DNA from: Prevotella sp. 10(H)
GTDB lineage: Bacteria; Bacteroidota; Bacteroidia; Bacteroidales; Dysgonomonadaceae
Direction: 5' to 3'
Assembly: GCF_000711235.1 (NCBI RefSeq)
Contig: NZ_JOMI01000009.1
Coordinates: 186,001 to 250,000, forward strand
Length of the DNA stretch: 64,000 bases
Part shown: one piece after another, positions 38,456-46,968 of the stretch
Layout: the number at the start of each line of letters is the position of its first letter
How positions within the stretch are numbered: position 1 is the first letter of the stretch
Notes under the pieces: generated by a model
The model's input: only the letters and a program-made list of their open reading frames with translations
Told to the model about the DNA's origin: nothing
Database searches by the model: none
Translations under genes and position numbers: made by a program

Positions 38456-38495
38456 CACACCGTTTTACACACCAATTTAGGAAGTAAACGGTGTG
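38456..38495. repeat. left-end inverted repeat of the island
   Basis: CACACCGTTT (38456-38465) and AAACGGTGTG (38486-38495) are perfect 10-base arms; TTTTACACACC lies between, followed by GTGTGTTTTG. The right end has a matching structure at 47056-47108. It could be a recombinase or Rep recognition site. Confidence 0.6.
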
Positions 38496-38555
38496 TTTTG
38501 TTTTTTAAGGATATACTCTATATACCTTGTTAATGATTTTAAGATAAGTAGATAT

Positions 38556-38584
38556 AAAAATACCCTCTGATACTTCGGAGGGTA
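38556..38584 (-). terminator. terminator of the XRE regulator gene
   Basis: TACCCTC/GAGGGTA stem (38561-38584 in plus coordinates), followed on the minus strand by TTTTTA. Confidence 0.7.
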
Positions 38585-38608
38585 GTTCATTTTATATAGT
38601 TTACATCT

Positions 38609-39079
38609 TTACTTCTTATTTTTCAATAAGTTTAATTCCTGCTTCAATAATGCTATTTCAGTAGATAGCTCAATTTCTTTTTGATGAAAGTTATTAGCCA
38701 ACATTTGCTCCTTTTCATAATGCTCCTTTTGCATATTTAAGAACTTTTCAGAAAGAGAAGTTAACTCATCTACTGGATAAAATATTGTTCCTTGATTATT
38801 AACCATATCACGGGAATTTTCGGAATTTACAGTAGTAGTATTATAATAAGCTTTTGTTGCACCTTCCAAATCAAAGTTCTTTAGAAATTCGACAGGAACT
38901 TCCAAAGCTAAAGCTATTTGTTCCAATAAATCTTCCTCTATAATCTCTTTATTTTCTATTTTAGAAATATCGCTTTGCTCTTTATTTATTTTATATCCTA
39001 AATCTTTTTGATAAAGTCCTTTCGATTCTCTTACTATTTTGACATTTCTACCCTGATGTATTATTTTTTTTCTTTTCAA
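38609..39079 (-). CDS. XRE-type transcriptional regulator with C-terminal coiled coil
   Basis: 156 residues. Residues about 8-65 are a Cro/CI-type helix-turn-helix (VRESKGLYQKDLGYKI, DISKIENKEI, LALEVPVEFL). Residues 110-156 form an amphipathic Leu/Glu/Lys helix likely to oligomerise. This architecture is common beside Bacteroidota integrative elements, where it controls element genes. It is divergent from the small gene at 39232. AT-rich compared with the chromosome before the tRNA. Confidence 0.8.
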   Translation of the reverse strand: MKRKKIIHQGRNVKIVRESKGLYQKDLGYKINKEQSDISKIENKEIIEEDLLEQIALALEVPVEFLKNFDLEGATKAYYNTTTVNSENSRDMVNNQGTIFYPVDELTSLSEKFLNMQKEHYEKEQMLANNFHQKEIELSTEIALLKQELNLLKNKK

Positions 39080-39231
39080 CTATTTCATCCATAATTTATA
39101 CGATATGAGTTATGACACTTCAAAATTAACATTTTATATGTATAAATCAACATTCATAATTGTTTTTTATAAATTCTTATTTTATTTACCTATGTATCAG
39201 ATATGTATTTATGATTTGTCAATTATTCTAT

Positions 39232-39561
39232 ATGCAAAATATCGAACCTACTTTTGTCGTTATAAAACTTATACTAATGGGAAAAGCATCAAACACACAT
39301 ACAGCGATACAACTCTATTTACTCACGACTATCCAACCTGAACACAAAGTAACAGACCAATTTAACGGAATGCACTTTACAGACTTTATAAACAATTTCA
39401 CAGATTTAAAAGTATTGTATCCTTGTAAAAAAGACAGGACTAAATTTATAATTGAACTCCAACAGAAAAATTGTGTAGTTAGCTGCGAAATGGTAAACAA
39501 TATTTGTATCAATGTATATTTTTTTAAAATGACTGATATAGACTACCCAATGGGATTGTAA
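39232..39561 (+). CDS. hypothetical small island protein
   Basis: About 109 residues; the start may be ATG 39232 or ATG 39277 (MGKASNTHTA). The body is a single alpha/beta domain (TDQFNGMHFTDFINNFTDLK, IIELQQKNCVVSCEMVNNIC) with no recognised family. The good terminator after it and the divergent XRE gene support it as a real gene, perhaps regulated by that XRE protein. Confidence 0.5.
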   Translation: MQNIEPTFVVIKLILMGKASNTHTAIQLYLLTTIQPEHKVTDQFNGMHFTDFINNFTDLKVLYPCKKDRTKFIIELQQKNCVVSCEMVNNICINVYFFKMTDIDYPMGL

Positions 39562-39573
39562 ATAAGCTTTTGA

Positions 39574-39608
39574 GTGCTCCCGATATTAAAGGGGGCATTC
39601 TTTTTTTA
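39574..39608 (+). terminator. rho-independent terminator
   Basis: TGCTCCC (39575-39581) pairs with GGGGGCA (39591-39597), then TTC and seven T. It ends the small gene at 39232-39561 and abuts the left 22-bp direct repeat. Confidence 0.8.
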
Positions 39609-39623
39609 AGGTGTGTTTTTCAT
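39602..39623 (+). repeat. 22-bp direct repeat, left copy
   Basis: Six T, then AAGGTGTG, five T and CAT. An identical 22-base copy lies at 44056-44077 in the same orientation. The two enclose the exported-protein cargo and the small HTH gene. A looser relative (ggtgtgttttgttttttaagg) occurs at about 38490-38510. Confidence 0.75.
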
Positions 39624-39723
39624 TAGTATAAATAACAAAATAAAAGATTAACAAGCAGCTTGTTTAGTTGTAAAAAAGATTTAATTTTACAAAGGATGAT
39701 ATTGCCTTAAAATCTGAAAATAC

Positions 39724-41070
39724 GTGATACCATACAAATACATATTTACTATTTCTTTGCTTCTGTCAATCAGCATAATTAGTATATTTGGACAGGGAAT
39801 TGTTGTGAAAACACCGCAACCCGCAACAATGTCACGTAGTATCATTATCGGTAATTCTCATAACCAAAATAATCAAACTCCCAATATTCCTACTTTTCCA
39901 ACTACCAACAATCGCAATCAGCAACAACTGAATATGTATGAACAGGATAGATTAACTGTTCAACGTATGAATATGGATATGCAGCAAATGTCTGACAGGG
40001 ATTTATTTGGTTCACCATCGATACAGTATGATTTACCCTCTTGGACTGGTACACAAGGCACAGACCTCTATTATCAGACTGCACAGAAGTTGCTCAATAT
40101 GCTTCAAGACAAAACACCACTTAATCTCAAAGATGCTGTATTCGCTGTCGAAAATGCCTATTTTGAGGGATTATTAGACAAAAAGAAATATGAGGAAATT
40201 ATTTCTCAAATGGCTACCATTGCAAAGTTAAAAGCAGGACAAGATGGTTTAAATTGGAATAATCCTATAACAAAGAATATTATGTTATATCGAGTTATGG
40301 CTGATACTTTAAAGATTAAATTTCCGATGCGGGAAAGAACATCCATATCCTTTCCTATGCAATATGACTTTGACGACTTTAGAGGAGAGCAGGATTTTTC
40401 AAAATTATTTGTGACTAAACTCTTATCATCTCATAAAGGACAATGCCATTCTTTACCGTTGCTTTATCTTATATTATGCGAAAAGGTAGGCGCAGAAGCA
40501 AGCCTTGCTTTTTCACCTCAACACTCTTATATTAAGTTTAAGGATAGGGATAATAATTGGTATAACATTGAGTTGACACAAGGTATAATGACAACAGATG
40601 CTTTTATTATCGGTTCGGGTTTTATAAATGCAGCAGCTATAAAGCATGGAGTTTATATGCAACCCCAGACAAAGAAACAAGTTATAGCACATTGTTTGTC
40701 CGATTTAGCTTCGGGTTATATTCATAAATACGGATATGACAAATTCGTTATTCAATGCGTTGATTCAGCATTATCCTATGCCCCGACAAATACAACGGCT
40801 TTAGCGATAAAATCTAATTATCATTCTATACACTTGAGTTATGCCGCCCATCAGGTAGGAAGCCCACCGCCTGACACATTGAAAGTGAATTATCCTTATA
40901 TTTATAAATTGTTTGAAGAAAGGAATAAAGTATACCGCAAATTAGATGAAATAGGTTATGTTGAAATGCCTAAAGAAGTCTATGAAAGTTGGCTTAATTC
41001 GGTCAATGAGGAAAAAGAAAGGCGCGAACATGATATAAGATATAAGAACGCATTAAGATTAATAGAATAA
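39724..41070 (+). CDS. exported transglutaminase-like protein (paralogue 1)
   Basis: 448 residues, GTG start at 39724, signal peptide ending near SIFGQG. A low-complexity Asn/Gln/Thr-rich linker (about 40-75) precedes a domain with KGQCHSLP (Cys241) and SPQHSYIKF (His267), the Cys-His arrangement of transglutaminase-like cysteine proteases. A helical C-terminal part follows. It shares the Cys/His segment, length of domain and flanking helices with the gene at 42797. It is the first gene of a cargo set transcribed together (16 bases to the next). Substrate unknown. Confidence 0.65.
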   Translation: MIPYKYIFTISLLLSISIISIFGQGIVVKTPQPATMSRSIIIGNSHNQNNQTPNIPTFPTTNNRNQQQLNMYEQDRLTVQRMNMDMQQMSDRDLFGSPSIQYDLPSWTGTQGTDLYYQTAQKLLNMLQDKTPLNLKDAVFAVENAYFEGLLDKKKYEEIISQMATIAKLKAGQDGLNWNNPITKNIMLYRVMADTLKIKFPMRERTSISFPMQYDFDDFRGEQDFSKLFVTKLLSSHKGQCHSLPLLYLILCEKVGAEASLAFSPQHSYIKFKDRDNNWYNIELTQGIMTTDAFIIGSGFINAAAIKHGVYMQPQTKKQVIAHCLSDLASGYIHKYGYDKFVIQCVDSALSYAPTNTTALAIKSNYHSIHLSYAAHQVGSPPPDTLKVNYPYIYKLFEERNKVYRKLDEIGYVEMPKEVYESWLNSVNEEKERREHDIRYKNALRLIE

Positions 41071-41086
41071 CTTAAATCAACCATAT

Positions 41087-42091
41087 ATGAAAAAGGCAGC
41101 GTTATTTTTAGCTATTTTATTTGTTACCTGTTTAGTCACACAGGCACAAGAGGATATTTTTAAGAAGCATGGAGTAACAAAAGAGCCGCTTACATTGAGT
41201 AAAGGAAAATACAAAGAAACCTTTATCAACAAAGAGGTAATGCAGGTAGGAACAGTATTAATTAATACCCGTACAAACAAGGTCGTTAAGTTCTTAGAAG
41301 AAGATACAACAAAATATGCTTACAGGGCAGAGGCTACAAGCCGTTTTTTGACGGTTGACCCGCTGGCGGAAAAATATTATTCTTGGTCGCCGTACGTGTA
41401 TGTAGGAAATAATCCAATTTTAAGAACAGACCCGACTGGAATGGATTGGTTTACTAATCGAGAAAATGGAAATGTAGTTTTTGTTAGAGGTGTTGAAGAT
41501 TTATCATCTTTAAATAAAGAACAGTTGGAGAAATATGCGATAGGGGATATATCTTATTATGACCGTATGGGTGCGGATAATATGTTTGGGGATAATGTTA
41601 TATGGGGAATTTATGGAGAAAAAGGAGGATCTTTCAATGTATTAGATAGAGAATCTTATAGTTTTAATGACTTGTCTGCAAACTTTATGGATTTACAGGG
41701 ATATTCAAAACAGATATCCAAAGAACATATAGAAATAACAGAACATATAAAATACTTTTCCGAGCCATCGCCGGGAAGTGGTGGAGGTAAGCGTGTTCCT
41801 TTAAAAACCCAAAAAAGAGGTATGAAACAGGGTGCAGGAGGAGGAGATTTTCCAAGTGAAGTTATATCTGAATCGGCAGGGATTGAATATAAATATGTCC
41901 CAAAAGGGCTTACAGATGTACGTAGCACCCGTTCTTATGCTCCATTAGATATAAAAAAAGATGTCAGAAATCATTTAGGGGGTAGGTATCAAACTACTAA
42001 ATATACAGAAACATATCATTATTCAGCACCAAAGCCTCAAAGTCCAATAGTAAAAACAATTTCAAATTTTCTAAGTAAAATACTTAATTAG
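41087..42091 (+). CDS. minimal exported RHS-core protein with variable C-terminus
   Basis: 334 residues. A signal peptide (residues 1-20, ending TQAQ) and only ~75 further residues precede the end of an RHS-associated core (SRFLTVDPLAEKYYSWSPY, NNPILRTDPTGMDW). The YD repeats that make the RHS shell are absent. The ~210 residues after the PTG motif match no toxin family I recognise; they contain a Gly-rich linker (SGGGKR, QGAGGGDF) and a YVPKGLTDVRST segment. It resembles the tip of a normal RHS protein equipped with its own export signal. The following lipoprotein starts after 2 bases, the spacing expected of a toxin-immunity pair. Confidence 0.65.
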   Translation: MKKAALFLAILFVTCLVTQAQEDIFKKHGVTKEPLTLSKGKYKETFINKEVMQVGTVLINTRTNKVVKFLEEDTTKYAYRAEATSRFLTVDPLAEKYYSWSPYVYVGNNPILRTDPTGMDWFTNRENGNVVFVRGVEDLSSLNKEQLEKYAIGDISYYDRMGADNMFGDNVIWGIYGEKGGSFNVLDRESYSFNDLSANFMDLQGYSKQISKEHIEITEHIKYFSEPSPGSGGGKRVPLKTQKRGMKQGAGGGDFPSEVISESAGIEYKYVPKGLTDVRSTRSYAPLDIKKDVRNHLGGRYQTTKYTETYHYSAPKPQSPIVKTISNFLSKILN

Positions 42092-42093
42092 CC

Positions 42094-42759
42094 ATGGTAA
42101 TCAGATTTATAAAAATTCTTTACATCCTAATATGTTTATTCTGTTTTCAATTTTGCACACCCAAAAATAAGAATAATATAAAAGAAGATAGCTTAGTGAT
42201 CCCAGATTCATTATATTCGTTTTATCCTATAAAGGAGTCATCCGATTTTACAGGAAGCAGTTATATTGAAACGAATGCAAGAAAAAAGTCTGGTAATGAA
42301 AAAGCACCTATTTTTATAGAATCTTATTATATTCGGGCGCAGCTACCCTCAAGCAGATACTCCTACAATAAACTAGTTAAAGAATATAGAGATTGCGCAA
42401 TAGATAGTTTAATGTTGACTGATGACAATTACTTTATTGTTAGAAATGAAGAAGATTTATTTAATATTTATGATACTTTATTTTTGAAAGAGAAATACCA
42501 AAAGTCAAAATATATACTTCCTTCCTTTTCTGGATATACAGAATCTCGTCATAGAAAAAGCCAAGGTAATTTATCAATTTGTGGATTGCCAACAGATTAT
42601 GAAATATTAATAATGAAATCTGGAAGAGATTTTGTATTACCCGAATATATGAAATACAATTGGTCTATATTGCCAGATGGGCTAAAACATGGATATACAA
42701 GTGGTGTTGCTTATAGAACTCCTGATGACATGATTATTTATTGGTGCGTTGCATGGTAA
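42094..42759 (+). CDS. lipoprotein of unknown function, candidate immunity protein
   Basis: 221 residues. A hydrophobic N-terminus with lipobox FQFC (Cys21) is followed by a mixed alpha/beta mature part without recognisable motif. It begins 2 bases after the minimal RHS-core gene. Envelope-anchored immunity proteins are a common partner of secreted toxins, so this is a candidate partner by position only. Confidence 0.55.
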   Translation: MVIRFIKILYILICLFCFQFCTPKNKNNIKEDSLVIPDSLYSFYPIKESSDFTGSSYIETNARKKSGNEKAPIFIESYYIRAQLPSSRYSYNKLVKEYRDCAIDSLMLTDDNYFIVRNEEDLFNIYDTLFLKEKYQKSKYILPSFSGYTESRHRKSQGNLSICGLPTDYEILIMKSGRDFVLPEYMKYNWSILPDGLKHGYTSGVAYRTPDDMIIYWCVAW

Positions 42760-42796
42760 GATAAACAGAAGTATAATGTAAGATGTAAATAGTTAT

Positions 42797-43855
42797 ATGA
42801 AACGAACAGTATTATTCTTAAGTATTTTGTTTATAGTTAATATTGGCGCACATGCCCAAGATACATACTACGAGGAAGCCTTTTCTCATATAGATAATAT
42901 GCTTTCAGACAAAATTAGCTTAAATTTTAAAGATGCAGTATTATTGACAGAATATGTCTACTTTGATGGGAAATTAGATTCTCAACAAATAAATGAGAAA
43001 TATGAAACCCTTTGCCGATTAATAAAAGGTCTCTCCAATTCTGAATTGATTGCCTATGCCGAGAAAGACAAAGATATAATTACCACACACGCAGCCATAT
43101 TTAAAGTCCTTACAGACACAATCTTAATTCCTGTTGATTCTATGCTTATCTATGAGCATAAACCATTAACCTATGACTTCGAAGATCCTTTAGGACAAAC
43201 AAATTGGACAAAAATGTTTGTATCAAAGCTATTGAAAACAGAAAAAGGCAACTGTCATTCATTGCCTTATTTATATAAAATTCTTGCCGATAAATTTGAT
43301 GTACCCTGTAATCTTGCTTTTGCTCCGAACCACATCTATATCAAATTATTTTCAGAAAAATCGGGATGGTATAATACAGAACTGACAAGCGCTACATTTC
43401 CCATTGACGCATGGATTATCGCTTCGGGTTATGTGACTATCGATGCTATTCGCAACGGTCTTTACATGGATACCCTTAGTAATAAACAAGCTGTCGCTAA
43501 TTGCCTTGTAGATTTAGCGCAGGGCTATCAACATAAATATGGCAAGGATAACCCCGAATTTGTTATCAAATGCTGCAATAAGGTCTTAGAATACCACCCT
43601 ACTAATGTAAATGCTATGCTGACTAAAGCCGAAGCGCAAAAGCATTATATTCATTCGCTAATGAAAGCCAAGAACCTGAAAAAGCCCGATGCCCTTTTCT
43701 CTGATGAAAATATAAAAAATATGTATGCTGAAATGGAATCCATATATATTCATTTACATAAATCAGGTTATCGACAAATGCCCGAAGAAATGTATATGCA
43801 ATGGCTGGACTTGCTTAGAACAGAACCAAATAAATATGTGAATAAGAACCTCTAA
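42797..43855 (+). CDS. exported transglutaminase-like protein (paralogue 2)
   Basis: 352 residues. Signal peptide ends at NIGAHAQ. It carries KGNCHSLPYLY (Cys153) and APNHIYIKL (His179), aligned with GQCHSLPLLY and SPQHSYIKF of the protein at 39724. The C-terminal half shows TPR-like helices (NKVLEYHPTNVNAMLTKAEA). It lacks the Asn/Gln-rich linker of paralogue 1. Its last 4 bases overlap the end of the convergent small HTH gene. Confidence 0.65.
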   Translation: MKRTVLFLSILFIVNIGAHAQDTYYEEAFSHIDNMLSDKISLNFKDAVLLTEYVYFDGKLDSQQINEKYETLCRLIKGLSNSELIAYAEKDKDIITTHAAIFKVLTDTILIPVDSMLIYEHKPLTYDFEDPLGQTNWTKMFVSKLLKTEKGNCHSLPYLYKILADKFDVPCNLAFAPNHIYIKLFSEKSGWYNTELTSATFPIDAWIIASGYVTIDAIRNGLYMDTLSNKQAVANCLVDLAQGYQHKYGKDNPEFVIKCCNKVLEYHPTNVNAMLTKAEAQKHYIHSLMKAKNLKKPDALFSDENIKNMYAEMESIYIHLHKSGYRQMPEEMYMQWLDLLRTEPNKYVNKNL

Positions 43856-44034
43856 TATTCATTTAAATAATCTTTTATCGTTTCTGGCGGGTAACCTTCA
43901 AACATAGCGAGGTCATAAATCGTTATACGATGTTTTTTACAGGCTTTTCTTATCACTTTTAAGCGTGTTTTTGCAGTTGTCATACTACATTCATAGTATT
44001 TTATTAAATCTTTTAGTGTAACGCTTCTAAACAT
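43852..44034 (-). CDS. small helix-turn-helix protein
   Basis: 60 residues. VTLKDLIKYYECSMTTAKTRLK resembles an HTH of the excisionase/MerR kind, and the rest is helical and basic. It could be an excisionase-like or replication-control protein of the island. It reads in the same direction as the 159-residue gene and rep and lies inside the unit flanked by the 22-bp repeats, at its right edge. Confidence 0.5.
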   Translation of the reverse strand: MFRSVTLKDLIKYYECSMTTAKTRLKVIRKACKKHRITIYDLAMFEGYPPETIKDYLNEY

Positions 44035-44055
44035 AGTTATATTATTTTATGGGTA

Positions 44056-44077
44056 TTTTTTAAGGTGTGTTTTTCAT
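44056..44077 (+). repeat. 22-bp direct repeat, right copy
   Basis: Identical to 39602-39623, same orientation, 4,454 bases apart. Confidence 0.75.
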
Positions 44078-44102
44078 AGCATCAGTAACTATGCAAGTAG
44101 AT

Positions 44103-44582
44103 TTATTTAAGGCATTCAAACCATGTTTCAATGAATAGTTTCATTTTAGGTCTTGAACGGCTGAGGTAGTTTACATCTATTGTTTCCCCTGTAATACGAA
44201 TAAGTAACTTATCGTCTTTAACATCCAATATTTCAATCACATTATTATCTACTTGTTCGGCTTCACAATAATGTAGAATAGATAAAAATTCTACTCTTTC
44301 TTCATCATCTCCAATAGGGATTTCAATTTTTAGTCCTTTCTGTAAATCGCTTTCATTTAAAGCATCTACAATGTAAGTCAAATCCCAAATCGGTTGTGAT
44401 TCAAACGGCTCTATATCATTATGTATGACAAGACCATAATCGGCATCTATATTAAGATGCAATCTATATACAGATTCTTCTTTATCCTCACTTATATGGC
44501 ATGTAGCACTTATTACAGGATATATCTCATCTCCACAGAAACGAATTAACTTCAATACTGGTTCATTTTCTTTGTTGCTCAT
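44103..44582 (-). CDS. hypothetical island protein next to rep
   Basis: 159 residues, acidic, mostly beta-strands (VYRLHLNIDADYGLVIH, NVIEILDVKDDKLLIRITG), no signal peptide. Not recognised. It follows rep on the same strand after 64 bases and could be a single-strand-binding or copy-control protein; this is inferred from position only. Confidence 0.5.
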   Translation of the reverse strand: MSNKENEPVLKLIRFCGDEIYPVISATCHISEDKEESVYRLHLNIDADYGLVIHNDIEPFESQPIWDLTYIVDALNESDLQKGLKIEIPIGDDEERVEFLSILHYCEAEQVDNNVIEILDVKDDKLLIRITGETIDVNYLSRSRPKMKLFIETWFECLK

Positions 44583-44646
44583 AATTATTTCAATTAGTTG
44601 TTTATAAATATTATAAGATTATTACTGTTTTGTATGAATAGATAAT

Positions 44647-45570
44647 TTAGCTTAATGGCATCTTATCAAATTTAACTTTTGCATAGTGATTCTTATATAT
44701 TTGCTCGTTTAGGAAATCACGAAGCCAATACCACTCATCAGGCGGATTAAAGAATTTTCCGTTATCCTGTTTTTGACAGAGATATTCTATTGTACACCAT
44801 TCATTATCCACTACAAAGGTTGTGATATGTTTTAGTGCTTCTTTGACTGGTCGGAAGTCAGAGCAGTTTTCATTGATGAATGTTTCGGCTGTAAACAATT
44901 CGCTTATATCATGGCTGGACGAATAAGGCAAGCGATGAAACAAAGCGGTATTCTTTGATACATATTTGGTAAGATAGCAATTCAATGCCTTTCTGTTATT
45001 ATTTACATGGCGCACATCTACACCGTTATACTTCCGTATATCAAAGTTTACTTTTATTTTTCCTTTGTTCTTTTTGTCTTTGATTCGATTGTTAATAGCC
45101 GTTCCCATGAAAGAATTTACTTTCCTGATATGCATAAATGTATTGGTGAGCATATGAAAGTGTATCGTTCCTTTCTTTTGGCGTTCTGCTATCCATAAAT
45201 ACGATTTTAGACCGCACTCTTCTCTCATTCGGGTTAATACTGTATTAAGGCATTGATAGGCGAATTCGTCAGGGAAGCCCATTGGAAAGGATATGGAATA
45301 AAATGCTAAGAACTTTTTAGATTGTTTCAGCCCGAAGAAAGCAGAACATTTTTCTCTCACTTTCTTCTTGTTTAGTTTGTATTCTGTTTTCTTAGGGCGT
45401 GGCGTATGATGTAATTGTACAGGTTCACTTTCAAATTTACAGTAAGGAGAATCAGCACCATAAAAACTAATTCTTTCTTCCTCAAATTCAATAGCACATG
45501 ATTTCTTTTCTGCAACTGGTATATTCGAAAAAAGTAAATCAATTACTGAACAAGTAAAAAAGATACTATT
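44647..45570 (-). CDS. HUH-endonuclease replication protein (Rep), N-terminus disrupted or recoded
   Basis: The recognisable part (from GTG 45360, 237 residues) has rolling-circle Rep motifs: WIAERQKKGTIHFHM, where HFH (67-69) is the metal-binding HUH motif, and NCYLTKYVSK, where Tyr129 or Tyr133 would be the nicking tyrosine. The reading frame continues open upstream to 45570 with coding-like sequence (IPVAEKKSCAIEFE), but no start codon exists there. An in-frame ATG (45582) is cut off by TAA at 45573-45571. So either a nonsense mutation or frameshifting affects the start. Similar Reps occur in ssDNA phages and plasmids of Bacteroidota. Confidence 0.65.
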   Translation of the reverse strand, partial: NSIFFTCSVIDLLFSNIPVAEKKSCAIEFEEERISFYGADSPYCKFESEPVQLHHTPRPKKTEYKLNKKKVREKCSAFFGLKQSKKFLAFYSISFPMGFPDEFAYQCLNTVLTRMREECGLKSYLWIAERQKKGTIHFHMLTNTFMHIRKVNSFMGTAINNRIKDKKNKGKIKVNFDIRKYNGVDVRHVNNNRKALNCYLTKYVSKNTALFHRLPYSSSHDISELFTAETFINENCSDFRPVKEALKHITTFVVDNEWCTIEYLCQKQDNGKFFNPPDEWYWLRDFLNEQIYKNHYAKVKFDKMPLS

Positions 45571-45605
45571 TTAAGATAGCATTTCACTTTTGGTTTGTTT
45601 TATTT

Positions 45606-45647
45606 ATATTCTTGTCCCGTATAATTAAAATATCAGGGCAAGAATAT
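45606..45647. repeat. inverted repeat upstream of rep (candidate origin or regulatory hairpin)
   Basis: ATATTCTTGTCCC pairs with GGGCAAGAATAT with a single bulged T, around a 17-base AT-rich loop. It sits 24 bases before the possible rep start and between rep and the divergent ATPase gene. A stem of this size is what a Rep nicking origin or an autoregulatory site would need. Confidence 0.5.
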
Positions 45648-45748
45648 ATTTTGTATATAATACTGGCAGTATTAAAACTTATGTTTGATATGGCTTTTAG
45701 TGTTTATATTCAATAAATAGCACCGTTACAATACAAAAACATTAAACA

Positions 45749-45782
45749 TTTGCACTATTTGAGTGCAAATGCGTTATCTTTG
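45749..45782 (+). promoter_or_regulatory. promoter of the DUF4143 ATPase gene
   Basis: TATCTTTG at 45775-45782, with TTTG at 45749-45752 (22-base gap, slightly long). It lies 16 bases upstream of ATG 45799. Confidence 0.5.
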
Positions 45783-45798
45783 TAATAAAACAGAGAAT

Positions 45799-46968
45799 AT
45801 GGAAAAGCTATTTGAATATTCTAATAAGTTGATAAAAGAAGCCGATACGAGTTTTTTGCGCTATATGTATGCTGAGATTAATTGGCAAAGTCGTATGATA
45901 GGACTTATCGGACCTCGTGGAGTAGGTAAAACTACCCTTGTTCTGCAATATATCAAACAAAACTTAAATCCTTCCGAAACACTTTATGTAACGGCGGAGG
46001 ATTTCTATTTCGTAGACAATCGAATAACAACGTTGGCAGAAACCTTTGCTAAGTATGGTGGAAAATACCTATTTATAGATGAAATTCATAAGTATAAAGA
46101 TTGGGCAAAGGAGCTTAAACTAATTTATGACTATCATAAAGACTTAAAAGTCGTTTTTACGGGTTCCTCTGTTTTAGATATTAAGAAGGGAGCTTCCGAC
46201 CTGAGTCGCAGAGCCGTTATTTATAATATGCAAGGCCTATCTTTCCGGGAATATTTGATGCTGTTTCATAAAATTCCTGCTAAAACATATTCATTAGAAG
46301 AGATTGTAAAGCACAAAGTAGAAATTTCCGATTTGAAACGCCCATTACCCCTTTTCGCTGATTATTTAAAAAGAGGTTATTATCCTTTTGCCTTGGAAGA
46401 AGATTTTGAAATACGTTTAGGACAGATAATAAACCAAACCCTGGAAAATGATATTCCAATGTATGCCGATATGAATGTGGCAACAGGCAGAAAACTGAAA
46501 CAACTACTTGCAATAATATCTAAAAGCGCACCATTCAAACCGAACATGAGTAAGATAGCAGAGATGTTATCTGCCAGCCGCAATAATATATCAGACTATT
46601 GTCTGTATATCGAAGAAGCAGGTATGATAGCCCAGCTTAGAGATAATACCGGAGGTATTCGCGGGTTGGGTAAAGTCGATAAGATATATTTGGATAATAC
46701 GAATCTGATTTACAATCTTGCGGAAGATACTTCAAATATCGGAAACATTCGGGAAACATTCTTCTTAAACCAGATGCGGGTTAAATATGATGTGTTTTCA
46801 TCTCCCGTTGCCGATTTCTTAATTGACAACAGCACTTTTGAAGTTGGAGGAAAGAATAAGGGGCAAAAACAGATTAAAGAAGTCGATAACGGATATATCG
46901 TAAAAGACGATATTGAGTACGGCTTTTTAAATGTTATCCCTCTTTGGCAGTTAGGGTTGACTTATTGA
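45799..46968 (+). CDS. AAA-type ATPase with DUF4143 domain
   Basis: About 389 residues from ATG 45799; the in-frame ATG at 45763 lies within the promoter. Walker A GPRGVGKTT (38-46), Walker B LFIDE (91-95) and VFTGSS (sensor) belong to the AAA_14 domain. A C-terminal DUF4143 domain follows (RNNISDYCLYIEEAGMI, FEVGGKNKGQKQI). Very common in Bacteroidota and usually single; its role is unknown, with DNA-related and toxin-antitoxin-like functions suggested in general. At the right end of the island. Confidence 0.85.
   Translation: MEKLFEYSNKLIKEADTSFLRYMYAEINWQSRMIGLIGPRGVGKTTLVLQYIKQNLNPSETLYVTAEDFYFVDNRITTLAETFAKYGGKYLFIDEIHKYKDWAKELKLIYDYHKDLKVVFTGSSVLDIKKGASDLSRRAVIYNMQGLSFREYLMLFHKIPAKTYSLEEIVKHKVEISDLKRPLPLFADYLKRGYYPFALEEDFEIRLGQIINQTLENDIPMYADMNVATGRKLKQLLAIISKSAPFKPNMSKIAEMLSASRNNISDYCLYIEEAGMIAQLRDNTGGIRGLGKVDKIYLDNTNLIYNLAEDTSNIGNIRETFFLNQMRVKYDVFSSPVADFLIDNSTFEVGGKNKGQKQIKEVDNGYIVKDDIEYGFLNVIPLWQLGLTY

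Noticed and set aside
44647-45570. Idea that the island is an integrated ssDNA phage of the Microviridae type, because of the HUH Rep
   Set aside because: No major capsid or pilot protein is present and the cargo is secreted-enzyme-like; Rep alone is not enough.
45799-46968. ATPase considered as a Zot-like morphogenesis protein of a filamentous phage
   Set aside because: The C-terminal half is a DUF4143 domain and there is no transmembrane segment as in Zot.
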